Source: Tannerellaceae bacterium
GTDB lineage: Bacteria; Bacteroidota; Bacteroidia; Bacteroidales; Tannerellaceae
Direction: 5' to 3'
DNA length: 60,252 nucleotides
Assembly: GCA_021204405.1 (NCBI GenBank)
Contig: JAJPZJ010000038.1
Location: 1-60,252, forward strand
The translations under genes were made by a program, and so were the position numbers. The notes below the pieces were generated by a model. That model was not told the DNA's origin. It did no database searches and saw only the letters and a list, made by a program, of their open reading frames with translations. Below are positions 20,380 to 28,734 of this stretch, piece after piece (position 1 is the first letter of the stretch; each line of letters begins with the position of its first letter).

Positions 20380-20955
20380 ATGAAAATTACAGCAAATAAG
20401 TTCGTTGCAGTAACTTACGACCTGAATGTTGGTGAAGGAGAAGAACGGGAATTGATGGAAAGAGCAACTGCCCAGACACCATTAAAATTTATCTATGGTG
20501 CAGGTACTATGCTTCTTGCTTTCAAAGAGGCTCTGAAAGGGCTGGAAGCTGGTGCAAAGTTCGATTTCTCTCTGGCACCTGCCGATGCGTACGGCGAATA
20601 CAATCAGGAAAATGTACTGGAACTTCCTAAAAATATTTTCGAAGTTGAAGGTAAATTCGACGCAGAAATGATTAAAGAGGGAAATACGGTTCCTATGATG
20701 GATTCAAATGGTAATCGGTTGAACGGATCTGTACTGGAAGTGAAAGACAACGTAGTTGTAATGGACTTTAACCATCCGTTGGCAGGCGAAACGCTTCATT
20801 TTAATGGGGAAGTACTGGATGTACACGATCCTACGGAAGAAGAGATTGCCCAACTGACAGGTGCAGGCGGATGCGGTTGTGGATGCGATAGCTGCGACAG
20901 CGACTGTGGCGACCAGGCTAAAGACGACAATTGTGGATGTGGCGGATGCCATTGA
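20380..20955 (+). CDS. slyD: FKBP-type peptidyl-prolyl isomerase, SlyD-like
   Basis: Cytoplasmic prolyl isomerase/chaperone. 191 residues: FKBP half-domain ('VAVTYDLNVGEGEERELMERA', 'LKFIYGAG'), an inserted flap ('LAPADAYGEYNQENVLELPKNIF'), the closing half ('VVVMDFNHPLAGETLHFNGEVLDV') and a Cys/Asp-rich tail of about 30 residues holding nine cysteines in CGCGCDSC and CGCGGCH patterns. The tail resembles the metal-binding extension by which SlyD delivers nickel to hydrogenase, but it is Cys- rather than His-rich, so Zn or Ni binding is inferred only. Monocistronic, with its own promoter and a terminator at 20981. Confidence 0.88.
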   Translation: MKITANKFVAVTYDLNVGEGEERELMERATAQTPLKFIYGAGTMLLAFKEALKGLEAGAKFDFSLAPADAYGEYNQENVLELPKNIFEVEGKFDAEMIKEGNTVPMMDSNGNRLNGSVLEVKDNVVVMDFNHPLAGETLHFNGEVLDVHDPTEEEIAQLTGAGGCGCGCDSCDSDCGDQAKDDNCGCGGCH

Positions 20956-20980
20956 TATCAATTATAATTTAAACATTGTA

Positions 20981-21045
20981 ATGGACAACTGGTAGCCGGC
21001 AATACTTTTGTAGCCGTTCACCGGCTGTCCATTCTCTTTTTTCTT
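20981..21045 (+). terminator. Terminator after slyD
   Basis: Imperfect stem of about 20 bp (20981-21000 with 21013-21032) followed by TTCTCTTTTTTCTT. It lies 25 bases after the slyD stop and directly before aroC. Confidence 0.65.
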
Positions 21046-21058
21046 AATTCTACCTTAT

Positions 21059-22132
21059 ATGAATACTTTTGGTAATATTTTCAGGTTAACATCGTTTGGC
21101 GAATCACACGGACCCGGTATTGGCGGAGTAATAGACGGATGTCCGGCTGGTATCGTACTGGATACTGACTTTATCCAGGCCGAACTCAACTGCCGTAAAC
21201 CCGGACAATCCAAATTAACTACTCCCCGTAAAGAGGATGATGAGGTACAATTCCTATCGGGTATATACGAAGGGAAAACGACGGGTACCCCTATTGGATT
21301 TATCGTATGGAATAAAAACCAGCATTCGTCTGATTACGATAATATGAAAAACGTATTCCGTCCTTCGCATGCCGATTATACCTATCAATCTAAATATGGC
21401 ATACGCGATCCGCGCGGAGGAGGGCGTTCGTCGGCCCGCGAAACGATCTCGCGCTGTGTAGCCGGAGCTATTGCCAAACTGGTGCTTTCGCAAAAAAATA
21501 TTTCTATCCAGGCTTATACTTCACAGGTGGGCAGTATCAAGCTGGAGAAAAATTATACTCAGTATGACCTTGCCCGTACGGAAGAGAATGCGGTACGTTG
21601 TCCGGATGCAGCAAAAGCCGAAAAAATGGCGAAGCTCATCATGGAGGTAAAAGCGCAGGGCGACACCATTGGAGGGAGTATTTCCTGTGTAATTAAAAAT
21701 GTACCTGTTGGTATAGGCGAGCCGGCCTTCGGGAAACTACATGCAGCTCTTGGCCATGCGATGCTTACGATCAATGCGGCTAAAGGATTTGAATATGGGG
21801 ATGGTTTTGATGCCGGACTATACTGGGGTTCTGAACATAATGATATTTTCTATAATAACAACGGACAAATAGCAACCCGTACCAACCATTCCGGTGGCAT
21901 CCAGGGAGGTATTTCCAATGGAGAAGATATTTATTTCCGGGTAGCATTCAAATCGGTTGCGACTATCCTGATGGAACAACCTACTGTCGATGTTACCGGC
22001 AAAGAAACCGTATTATGTGCCCGCGGTCGCCATGACGCCTGCGTATTACCACGGGCAGTACCCATTGTAGAAGCAATGGCAGCCATGACTATACTTGATT
22101 ATATTTTATTGAATCAGGCAAAGCAGGTATAA
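21059..22132 (+). CDS. aroC: Chorismate synthase
   Basis: Converts 5-enolpyruvylshikimate-3-phosphate to chorismate using reduced FMN, the last step of the shikimate pathway. 357 residues, full length. '[20 protein letters not shown]' near the start, '[27 protein letters not shown]' near residues 101-127 and '[19 protein letters not shown]' near 322-340 are the three family signatures. No operon partner; the slyD terminator ends 13 bases before the ATG. The promoter probably lies within or just before that hairpin (TACTTTTG at 21003-21010). Intact. Confidence 0.96.
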   Translation: MNTFGNIFRLTSFGESHGPGIGGVIDGCPAGIVLDTDFIQAELNCRKPGQSKLTTPRKEDDEVQFLSGIYEGKTTGTPIGFIVWNKNQHSSDYDNMKNVFRPSHADYTYQSKYGIRDPRGGGRSSARETISRCVAGAIAKLVLSQKNISIQAYTSQVGSIKLEKNYTQYDLARTEENAVRCPDAAKAEKMAKLIMEVKAQGDTIGGSISCVIKNVPVGIGEPAFGKLHAALGHAMLTINAAKGFEYGDGFDAGLYWGSEHNDIFYNNNGQIATRTNHSGGIQGGISNGEDIYFRVAFKSVATILMEQPTVDVTGKETVLCARGRHDACVLPRAVPIVEAMAAMTILDYILLNQAKQV

Positions 22133-22150
22133 AAAGTTTTTAATCGATAA

Positions 22151-22294
22151 CATATACCCTGTTCCCCGCGAAAGCGGGGACCGCACAAGAACAAACTAAA
22201 TCAGCTTTTTATATTAGCAACAGGCAGTTACGCTGCGATCCCCGCCTTCGTGGGGAACTAATGCCTGGTCGTATCCGGCAACACCATATACCCT
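22151..22294. repeat. Inverted-repeat segment flanked by 10-bp direct repeats
   Basis: The 10-mer CATATACCCT occurs at 22151-22160 and 22285-22294. Between them two 24-base arms (22161-22184 and 22235-22258) are complementary at 21 positions, and each arm is itself a small CCCCGC/GCGGGG hairpin. It lies between convergent aroC and rlmH, so it may serve as terminator; the flanking repeats suggest an inserted element. The right-hand repeat covers the rlmH stop codon. Confidence 0.55.
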
Positions 22295-22766
22295 ATTCAT
22301 GATGATAAGGCTCATTATTCAAAATTGTCATTGCCCGGTATACCTGTTCAATAAATATAACCCGTATCATTTGGTGTGAAAAAGTCATTTTACTTAATGA
22401 TATCTTTTCTAAAGCGGCTTTATAAACCTGCTCGCTAAACCCATAAGGCCCGCCCACTACAAAAACCAACCTTTTAGAAACCGTCTGCATTTTCTTCTCA
22501 ATATACGATGCAAACTGCATGGAAGTAAACTCTTTACCCTTATCATCCAATAAAACGAGCTGATCGCCCGGTGCCAGTTGCTTCAGGATCTGTTCCCCTT
22601 CTTTCTCCTTCTGTTGGTCGATAGATAAATTTTTCACATTCTTAATATCCGGGATTACCTTCATTTCAAAAGGGATATAGTGTGAAAGGCGTTTCAAATA
22701 TTCATTGGAAGCCTCAACAAAATAGGGTGCATCTGTTTTACCTATAACAAGCAGGAGTATCTTCAT
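22293..22766 (-). CDS. rlmH: 23S rRNA pseudouridine-1915 N3-methyltransferase
   Basis: SPOUT-family, SAM-dependent enzyme that methylates pseudouridine 1915 in helix 69 of 23S rRNA. 157 residues, the family length. It begins 'MKILLLVIGKTDAPYFVEA', has the SAM-knot motif 'VFVVGGPYGFSEQV' near residue 105 and ends in the signature 'SHQMIRVIFIEQVYRAMTI...YHHE'. It is divergent from the DUF4783 gene. Its start at 22766 is followed by a normal lead-in. Intact. Confidence 0.95.
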   Translation of the reverse strand: MKILLLVIGKTDAPYFVEASNEYLKRLSHYIPFEMKVIPDIKNVKNLSIDQQKEKEGEQILKQLAPGDQLVLLDDKGKEFTSMQFASYIEKKMQTVSKRLVFVVGGPYGFSEQVYKAALEKISLSKMTFSHQMIRVIFIEQVYRAMTILNNEPYHHE

Positions 22767-22814
22767 TTACATACATTTGATAGATTCAGCAAGCGAAGTT
22801 AAAGGAAAATTGCA

Positions 22815-22822
22815 TACCTTTG
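22815..22822 (+). promoter_or_regulatory. Putative -7 element for the DUF4783-nadC pair
   Basis: TACCTTTG, 33 bases before the ATG at 22855. Confidence 0.5.
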
Positions 22823-22854
22823 TAATATAGTATTCACTAAAAAAGAGAAAGAAT

Positions 22855-23225
22855 ATGAAACAGTTCATGTTGATCATAGCTTTAATCTTTTCTTTTTATA
22901 TACCCAGGCTGCCGATATCACCAGCATATCCAATGCATTCAAGCAGGGAAATGTAATCTCCTTATCAGGTTCGTTCGATAAGGAGATTGATATCGCAATA
23001 CCAGGAGTCAATAAAAAAAGCAACGGAGCAGAAGCTCAAAAGATTTTGTCGGACTTTTTCAGTACCAACAAAGCAACGGGCTTTACAGTAATACATCATG
23101 CAGATAAGAAAGAAAATGGTTTTTTTGTAGGGAAGCTACCTACTTCGTCCGGCGAATACCGGGTGAATATTACTTACCGGTCTGATGGAGATAAAGCGAT
23201 CATACAATTAATAAGAATAGAATAA
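22855..23225 (+). pseudogene. DUF4783-like secreted protein, frameshifted in the signal peptide
   Basis: Small exported protein of unknown function. The start 'MKQFMLIIALIFSF' is a signal peptide. One T is missing in the run at 22893-22897; with six Ts the frame continues 'LYTQAADITSISNAFKQGN' to 'IIQLIRIE' and a TAA at 23223-23225, giving about 123 residues. The body resembles the DUF4783 family that sits between rlmH and nadC in other Bacteroidales. As there is only one lesion, this is among the weaker pseudogene calls: a consensus error would explain it equally well. nadC follows 8 bases later and remains expressible. Confidence 0.7.
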
Positions 23226-23233
23226 ACGTGGAA

Positions 23234-24076
23234 ATGGAACAATTAATTGATGACTTAATCAGGCTTGCTTTTACCGAGGATATAGGGGATGGAGACCATA
23301 CAACTTTGTGTTGTATCCCTCCTACAGCAATGGGTAAAAGCCAGCTGATCATTAAAGAAAATGGTGTTCTGGCAGGGGTTGAAGTGGCCAAAAAAGTATT
23401 TCACCGATTCGACCCGGAATTAAAAATAGAGGTGTTTATTAACGACGGCACAGAAGTTGAAAAAGGAGATATCGTTTTTGTAGTTGAAGGAAAAGTCCAG
23501 TCTCTTTTGCAAACAGAACGGTTAGTGCTGAACCTGATGCAACGCATGAGTGGTATTGCTACGACTACCCGCAAATATGTAAAAGCACTGGAAGGTACCA
23601 ATACCCGTGTGCTCGATACCCGTAAAACAATACCCGGTATGCGCATGCTGGAAAAAGAGGCCGTAAAAATTGGTGGTGGTGTAAATCACCGGATCGGCCT
23701 GTTCGACATGATCTTATTGAAAGATAACCATGTTGACTTCGCCGGTGGCATTGAACAGGCTATTACCCGTGCGCAAAGTTACCTGAAAGAAAAAGGCAAG
23801 GAAGGCATGAAGATCGAGATTGAAGTGCGCAACTTCGACGAATTGGAACAAGCCATGCAGGTAGGTGGTATAGACCGGATCATGCTCGATAACTTCAATA
23901 TAGAAGATACCAAAGAAGCTGTTCGCCGCATTGCCGGTAAGTTTGAAACCGAATCTTCTGGTGGGATTACTTTCGATACCCTGCGCGACTATGCCTTGTG
24001 TGGTGTTGATTTCATCTCGGTAGGTGCACTTACCCACTCGGTTAAGAGTCTTGATATGAGCTTGAAAGCTTGCTAA
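23234..24076 (+). CDS. nadC: Nicotinate-nucleotide pyrophosphorylase (quinolinate phosphoribosyltransferase)
   Basis: Makes nicotinate mononucleotide from quinolinate and PRPP, the step joining de novo NAD synthesis to the common pathway. 280 residues from the ATG at 23234; a GTG two codons earlier is the alternative. Motifs: 'EDIGDGDHTT' near residue 15, 'LNLMQRMSGIATTTRKYV' near 95, 'DTRKTIPGMR' near 128 and 'GGGVNHRIGLFDMILLKDNH' near 148, with the catalytic Arg/His/Lys set. Follows the DUF4783 pseudogene in one transcript and ends at a strong terminator. Intact. Confidence 0.95.
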   Translation: MEQLIDDLIRLAFTEDIGDGDHTTLCCIPPTAMGKSQLIIKENGVLAGVEVAKKVFHRFDPELKIEVFINDGTEVEKGDIVFVVEGKVQSLLQTERLVLNLMQRMSGIATTTRKYVKALEGTNTRVLDTRKTIPGMRMLEKEAVKIGGGVNHRIGLFDMILLKDNHVDFAGGIEQAITRAQSYLKEKGKEGMKIEIEVRNFDELEQAMQVGGIDRIMLDNFNIEDTKEAVRRIAGKFETESSGGITFDTLRDYALCGVDFISVGALTHSVKSLDMSLKAC

Positions 24077-24088
24077 AACATCTAACTA

Positions 24089-24126
24089 AGATATACAGGT
24101 TTGCCTCCTGTATATCTTTTCTTTTT
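24089..24126 (+). terminator. Terminator after nadC
   Basis: 11-bp perfect stem (24089-24099 with 24107-24117), 7-base loop, then a T-rich tail; 13 bases after the nadC stop. Confidence 0.85.
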
Positions 24127-24169
24127 CTTTTCATTCTTTAAGGCCATGATCTGATAAATTCTCGATATT

Positions 24170-25023
24170 ATGGAACTGCTATACGTCAAAGAACATTTAA
24201 ACTGCGATAGATATACCTCTGATTACAACGTCGGGTTTCACCTGAAAGAGATAAAAAAGGGGGAGTGCATGCAAACTGCAGAGACCAACACCAACAAGTT
24301 ATTATTTATGCTTGAAGGTGAGATCGGTGTATCCTATTACCGGATACACCGGGAGAGGATCTATGCCGGCGAAATGTTATTCTTATCCTGTGATATCAAT
24401 TATACAGCTCCGGCCGAAACGGATGTGAAATACCTTATCCTGTATTTTGATAACCAGCTTACTTTATGTGAAAAAGTAATGCTCGAAACATTAAGCCCAT
24501 TCTGTAAAGAGAATAATGGTGAACTGAATATCATGGAGATCCGGAAACCAATGAAAATGGTAATCGACAGTATCTTATTCTATTTATCTCATAAAATCAG
24601 ATGCAAGCACTTGTTTGAAGCCAAACAGAAAGAATTATTCCTGATTCTTCGTACATTTTATACAAAAGAAGAGATAGCCAGGTTCTTATCTCCCATCATC
24701 AACCAGGATATAGACTTCAAACATTTTATCCTGAAGAATTATATGGCTGTTAAGAATGTGAATGAACTGGCTGAATTATCCAATTACTCTTTACGTTCAT
24801 TCAACAGGAATTTAAACAATATTTCGATGACTCCCCTTATAACTGGATACTCAAACAGAAAGCGGTACATATTAAGAATAAACTTGCCAATCCACAAATC
24901 ACTATTAGTGATATCATAAAAGAATATAGTTTCAGTTCGCCGGCTCATTTTACCACCTATTGTAAAAAACAATTTGGGGAAAATCCTTCCAAACTGAGGA
25001 AAGAATTGAATAGCATGCGTTAA
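24170..25023 (+). pseudogene. AraC-family transcription regulator, frameshifted
   Basis: 284 residues when repaired. An N-terminal cupin-like sensing part ('LLFMLEGEIGVSYYR', 'IYAGEMLFLS') is followed by a two-helix-turn-helix AraC domain starting near 'NVNELAELSNYSLRSFNRKF'. One A is missing at 24809-24810 (AGGAATTT in place of AGGAAATTT) inside the first recognition helix. The remaining frame stops after 30 unrelated residues, while the true end ('IIKEYSFSSPAHFTTYCKKQFGENP') continues to the TAA at 25021. The truncated product keeps the sensor but loses DNA binding. No target gene is evident next to it. Confidence 0.87.
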
Positions 25024-25143
25024 ATCAGTCGTTTTTATACCCATTCTCATAAAAAGAGTATTTTTTATGAATTATGTCACAAATTGGCAGGAGTATAAAA
25101 AAGATTGTCCCTTTTGTGTAATAAATATTCAATATAGGATAGC

Positions 25144-25263
25144 TAGTTTTGTAATGACAAATAAACCTGTAAGTGTAATACTCACCTCGAGTTAATTCAC
25201 TAAGTTAAACGAATAACAAACTGAGATTAAGGCTTCCTTGTGTTAGGAGGCCTTAGTTTTTTA
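25144..25263 (+). ncRNA. Candidate small RNA
   Basis: A TAGTTTTG -7-like element at 25144-25151 is followed by about 75 bases without a reading frame and then an intrinsic terminator (about 25229-25256; AAGGCTTCCT/AGGAGGCCTT with G-U pairs, then six Ts). This is a free-standing promoter-terminator unit of about 105 bases in a gene-free region. The upstream TTTG is 27 rather than 19 bases away, which weakens the promoter call. It could also be the end of the transcript from the broken AraC gene. Confidence 0.4.
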
Positions 25264-25506
25264 TGGACTAAGCTACTTTCTTCCTCCCTTCCCTCTCCGG
25301 GATAGTAATGGATTACCGTTAAAAGTTCAGGCACTGTATATGACCTGCCTATGATTTATCCTTATTCCCTTCTCCGAAAATTGGAGCATTACTCTCTTTT
25401 CTCAACCCTACAGCGGGTTGCCTATTCACCTATACTTTTTAATACCGGATAGTGCATTTTATTTGCGGAGATAGTATATATTTTTTATCAGGCAGTGAGT
25501 ATTTTT

Positions 25507-25594
25507 ACGTTTTACAGTTGTAGAACGTAAGTTCCACGGTCGTGAAACGTACGTTCTACAACTGTAAAACCTACGTTCCACGATCGTGGAACGT
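25507..25594. repeat. Four tandem 22-bp palindromic units
   Basis: Units at 25507-25528, 25529-25550, 25551-25572 and 25573-25594 abut exactly. Each starts ACGTT or AAGTT, ends AACGT or close to it, and is nearly its own reverse complement. Unit 4 is a perfect 22-base palindrome; units 1 and 3 are reverse complements of each other with one mismatch. Consensus: ACGTT-YY-AC-RRYY-GT-RR-AACGT. The flanks (AGTATTTTT on the left, GAAATACT on the right) extend the symmetry. Function unknown. Confidence 0.9.
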
Positions 25595-25988
25595 AGAAAT
25601 ACTACTTATATATACAGAAAAAAGTATAAGAGGAATCAAATTAATTACTACTCCTTTTCTTATTTTTTCCTGATATCAGTAGGGGTATCTTAACACATTG
25701 ATGTCTTTAGGATAAAGTCAATTTGTATGAAATATGTGGTATTTTTTATAACCGACCTGTTTCTTTATACTTTCCTGGGGATATTTTCTCTTGGTAAATG
25801 GGTGGTTACATGGTTACATCGGAAGTGCAGGATAATTAAATTTTGATTTTTCGTTCTGCTATCACCTGCCAGGATAGTCCTGTACCGGGACTACTGCCCA
25901 GGTTAGTATAAGTATGGCAGCCTACTTTGCCGGAAGGCCATATAGTTTTCCTATACTGCACCTACGGTGCGATCATAAACCGACGACT
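25595..25988. other. Gene-free stretch before the acetyltransferase
   Basis: About 390 bases between the palindrome array and the stop of the minus-strand acetyltransferase gene. I find no start-to-stop frame with a recognisable protein, no tRNA and no clear promoter pair. A short minus-strand open stretch near 25840-25900 has no identifiable homology. Confidence 0.4.
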
Positions 25989-26576
25989 CTAATTTCCCGG
26001 CACTGCCGCAGGCGCTACTATTCCGTTAGTTAATTTATAGATTACTCTGCTTTCCGGGCAGGTGGCTTCGTTATTCTCATTGAAATAGAGGCGATGGCCA
26101 TATTGGCTTACCCAACCGTCCTGTCGCGCCGGATTACCTATGAAGAGGGCGTAGGGAGGGATATCTTTCGTTACTACTGCTCCTGCTCCTATCAAAGCAT
26201 ACGGGCCGATGGTATGGCCACAGATGATAGTGGCATTGGCTCCTATGGTAGCGCCTTTGCCTATAATCGTTTTTCTGAACTGGTCTTTGCGTGAGATAAA
26301 ACTACGCGGGTTGATGACGTTGGTAAACACACAGCCGGGTCCCAGGAACACATCGTCTTCACAAACCACTCCTGCATATAGGGATACATTATTCTGTATC
26401 TTTACCTGGTTGCCTACCCTTACTCCCGGGGCGATCATTACATTTTGCCCTATCGTACAGTCTTTACCAATCACAGCATCCTGCATGATATGGCTAAAAT
26501 GCCAGATACGGGTTCCTTCGCCAATGGTACAATCCGCATCAATAACGGCGGTTTCGTGTGCATAATACTTACTCAT
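25989..26576 (-). CDS. Left-handed beta-helix N-acetyltransferase (WbpD/WlbB-like)
   Basis: 195 residues made largely of hexapeptide repeats ('VIDADCTIGEGTRIWHFSHI', 'VIGKDCTIGQNVMIAPG', 'IGKGATIGANATIICGHTIG', 'ALIGAGAVVTKDI', ending 'GNPARQDGWVSQYG'). The 'RIWHFSHI' and 'NPARQDGWVS' segments are typical of UDP-3-amino-sugar N-acetyltransferases (WbpD/WlbB) used for O-antigen or capsule sugars. Acceptor and pathway are inferred; no sugar-biosynthesis genes are adjacent. It follows the methyltransferase gene by 8 bases, so the two are probably co-transcribed. Intact. Confidence 0.85.
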   Translation of the reverse strand: MSKYYAHETAVIDADCTIGEGTRIWHFSHIMQDAVIGKDCTIGQNVMIAPGVRVGNQVKIQNNVSLYAGVVCEDDVFLGPGCVFTNVINPRSFISRKDQFRKTIIGKGATIGANATIICGHTIGPYALIGAGAVVTKDIPPYALFIGNPARQDGWVSQYGHRLYFNENNEATCPESRVIYKLTNGIVAPAAVPGN

Positions 26577-26584
26577 ACAGCTTT

Positions 26585-27289
26585 TTATTTATAAATCAGG
26601 AAGATGGTGGGTTTCTTAGTAAGGTCGGGCAATTTACCTTTCCATTCTTTTACTGATAGGGTTTTTACATATTCGTCGTCGCAGGTCAGATTGGATGCTA
26701 TACACAGACGGGTAGCAGGTTTACAGGTACGTATTAATTCCTCAGCCAGTTTATTATTCCGGTAAGGGGTTTCGATAAAAAGCTGTGTCTGGTTTTCGGC
26801 ATATATACGGCATTCCAGTTTCTTAATCATGGCAGTACGCTGGCCGGCATCGATCGGCAGGTAGCCATGAAAGGCAAAGCTCTGGCCGTTAAATCCGGAA
26901 GCCATTACAGAAAGCAGGATAGATGAGGGACCTACCAGAGGTACCACTTTGTAGTTTTTCCGTTGTGCGATAGCTACCATATCTGCACCCGGATCGGCTA
27001 CAGCCGGACATCCAGCTTCGGAAATTACCCCTACGCTTTCGCCATTTGCCAGCGGTTCGAGGTAGGCGTGGACTGTTTCGGGCGAGGTATGTTTATTTAA
27101 TTCGTAAAATGTCAGGGTATCGATAGAGATAGCAGGGTCGTTTTTTTTGAGGAAACGACGTGCCGTACGGACATTTTCAACGATAAAATGGTTAATTTGT
27201 CTAATAACCTCCCGGTTGTAGCCGGGTAATACTTTCGCATGTTCGGTGTCTCCTAACGGGACAGGTATAAGGAAAAGAGCAGGCTCCAT
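26585..27289 (-). CDS. SAM-dependent methyltransferase, RsmI-like
   Basis: Tetrapyrrole-methylase-fold enzyme related to RsmI, which 2'-O-methylates C1402 of 16S rRNA. 234 residues from the ATG at 27287-27289; an upstream TTG would overlap the divergent promoter. 'ALFLIPVPLGDTEHAKVLPGYN' opens it, 'SEAGCPAVADPGADMVAIAQ' is the glycine-rich SAM region and 'LVGPSSILLSVMASGFNGQSFAFHGYLP' the family signature. The start differs from the usual RsmI 'VATPIGNL', as in the shorter Bacteroidota branch, so the rRNA target is likely but not certain. Divergent from the m5C-methyltransferase gene. Confidence 0.85.
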   Translation of the reverse strand: MEPALFLIPVPLGDTEHAKVLPGYNREVIRQINHFIVENVRTARRFLKKNDPAISIDTLTFYELNKHTSPETVHAYLEPLANGESVGVISEAGCPAVADPGADMVAIAQRKNYKVVPLVGPSSILLSVMASGFNGQSFAFHGYLPIDAGQRTAMIKKLECRIYAENQTQLFIETPYRNNKLAEELIRTCKPATRLCIASNLTCDDEYVKTLSVKEWKGKLPDLTKKPTIFLIYK

Positions 27290-27313
27290 ACAATTAGTTT
27301 TGTGCAAATGTAC

Positions 27314-27321
27314 TATTTTTG
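27314..27321 (+). promoter_or_regulatory. Putative -7 element for the m5C-methyltransferase gene
   Basis: TATTTTTG, 20 bases before the ATG at 27341. Confidence 0.45.
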
Positions 27322-27340
27322 CCTAAAAGAATTGTAAACA

Positions 27341-28732
27341 ATGGTACTTCCTGCAGATTTTACCTTACGCACGAGTGCGCTTTTAGGTGACGAGTTTAAC
27401 AGGCTGGCAGCCGCTCTGGATGAGCCCACTCCTGTAAGTATCCGGCTAAACAGCCGGAAGTTTACCGGTATACCCACCGGTAAACCTGTACCGTGGAGTG
27501 AACAGGGGTATTACCTGCCCGAACGACTTACATTTACATTTGACCCGTTATTCCACGCCGGAAGTTACTATGTGCAGGAGGCGGCATCCATGTTTCCGGA
27601 GCAGGTTATCCGGCAATATATAACCCATCCGGTAGTATGCCTCGACCTTTGTGCGGCACCGGGGGGGAAGTCTACCCATTTATATGATGTGTTACCAGCT
27701 GGCAGCCTGCTGGTAAGCAATGAGGTGATACGAAGCCGGAGTCATATCCTGGCAGAAAATATGGCCAAATGGGGTGTTTCGCATGCTGTTGTTACAAACA
27801 ATGATCCGGAGCAAATCGGGAAACTGACTGATTTGTTTGATATTATTGTGACCGATGTTCCTTGCTCGGGTGAAGGGATGTTCAGGAAAGACGCTACCAG
27901 TATGGAGGAGTGGAGCAAAGACAATGTAAAGTTATGTGCTGCCCGCCAGCGCAGGATTATCCATAGTGTATGGGATGCCCTAAAGCCGGGTGGTTTGCTA
28001 ATCTACAGTACCTGCACTTATAACACAGAAGAGAACGAGGAAAATATCCATTACTTTCATACAGAACTGGGAGCGGAAGTGCTTCCGGTTACTATAGATA
28101 ACGCCTGGAATATTACTGGTCCTTTGATGTATAATCATCCGGTATACAGGTTTTTCCCTCATAAAACCCAAGGGGAAGGATTTTTCCTTGCCGTAATGCG
28201 TAAACCGGAAGATCCTGAAGGAAACAGGCCATTAAAAATAAAAAACAGCAAAAATAAAAAGGATAAAAAGGGGGTAGCTCCTCCCCTTCCGAAAGAGCTT
28301 CTGACTGGATGGCTGAAGTTACCGGAAACCTTTGTTATGGAGAACAGGAGTAACACGCTTATCGCTTTTCCACAGGAATATATAGATGTATATCAATTAT
28401 TAAAGCAGGAATTACATATTTTATCAGCAGGTGTGCGGCTGGGAGAGATAAAAGGCAAGGATATTATTCCTGCCCACCACCTGGCACTAAATATCCAATT
28501 CAGAAGCGAGGCATTTCCCTGTGTGGATATTAGCTGGGAAGAGGCTATAAGCTATCTGAAGAAAGAGGCAATTATTCTTCCTGCCTTTGCGCCCCGCGGA
28601 TATGTACTACTTACCTATAAAGATGTACCGCTCGGTTTTGTTAAAAACCTGGGCAACCGTTCCAACAACCTCTATCCGGCCGAATGGCGTATCCGCACCG
28701 GTTATCTTCCGGAAACGGTTAAATGCCTGTAA
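27341..28732 (+). CDS. rRNA (cytosine-C5) methyltransferase, RsmF/RsmB family
   Basis: 463 residues. The SAM-binding Rossmann core carries 'CLDLCAAPGGKSTHL' (about 100-114), the two catalytic cysteines lie in 'TDVPCSGEGMFRK' (Cys175) and 'YSTCTYNTEENE' (Cys225), and the family start 'YYVQEAASMFP' lies near residue 76. The C-terminal third ('APRGYVLLTYKDVPLGFVKNLGNRSNNLYPAEWRIR') is the RsmF-type PUA-like extension, so a YebU/RsmF role on 16S C1407 is the best guess. It ends 2 bases before the convergent end of ppk1. A lysine-rich linker (about 295-307) separates the halves. Intact. Confidence 0.9.
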   Translation: MVLPADFTLRTSALLGDEFNRLAAALDEPTPVSIRLNSRKFTGIPTGKPVPWSEQGYYLPERLTFTFDPLFHAGSYYVQEAASMFPEQVIRQYITHPVVCLDLCAAPGGKSTHLYDVLPAGSLLVSNEVIRSRSHILAENMAKWGVSHAVVTNNDPEQIGKLTDLFDIIVTDVPCSGEGMFRKDATSMEEWSKDNVKLCAARQRRIIHSVWDALKPGGLLIYSTCTYNTEENEENIHYFHTELGAEVLPVTIDNAWNITGPLMYNHPVYRFFPHKTQGEGFFLAVMRKPEDPEGNRPLKIKNSKNKKDKKGVAPPLPKELLTGWLKLPETFVMENRSNTLIAFPQEYIDVYQLLKQELHILSAGVRLGEIKGKDIIPAHHLALNIQFRSEAFPCVDISWEEAISYLKKEAIILPAFAPRGYVLLTYKDVPLGFVKNLGNRSNNLYPAEWRIRTGYLPETVKCL

Positions 28733-28734
28733 GG

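Noticed and set aside
25507..25594. CRISPR array
   Set aside because: The four units abut with no spacers, are palindromic and only 22 bp, and no cas gene is near.
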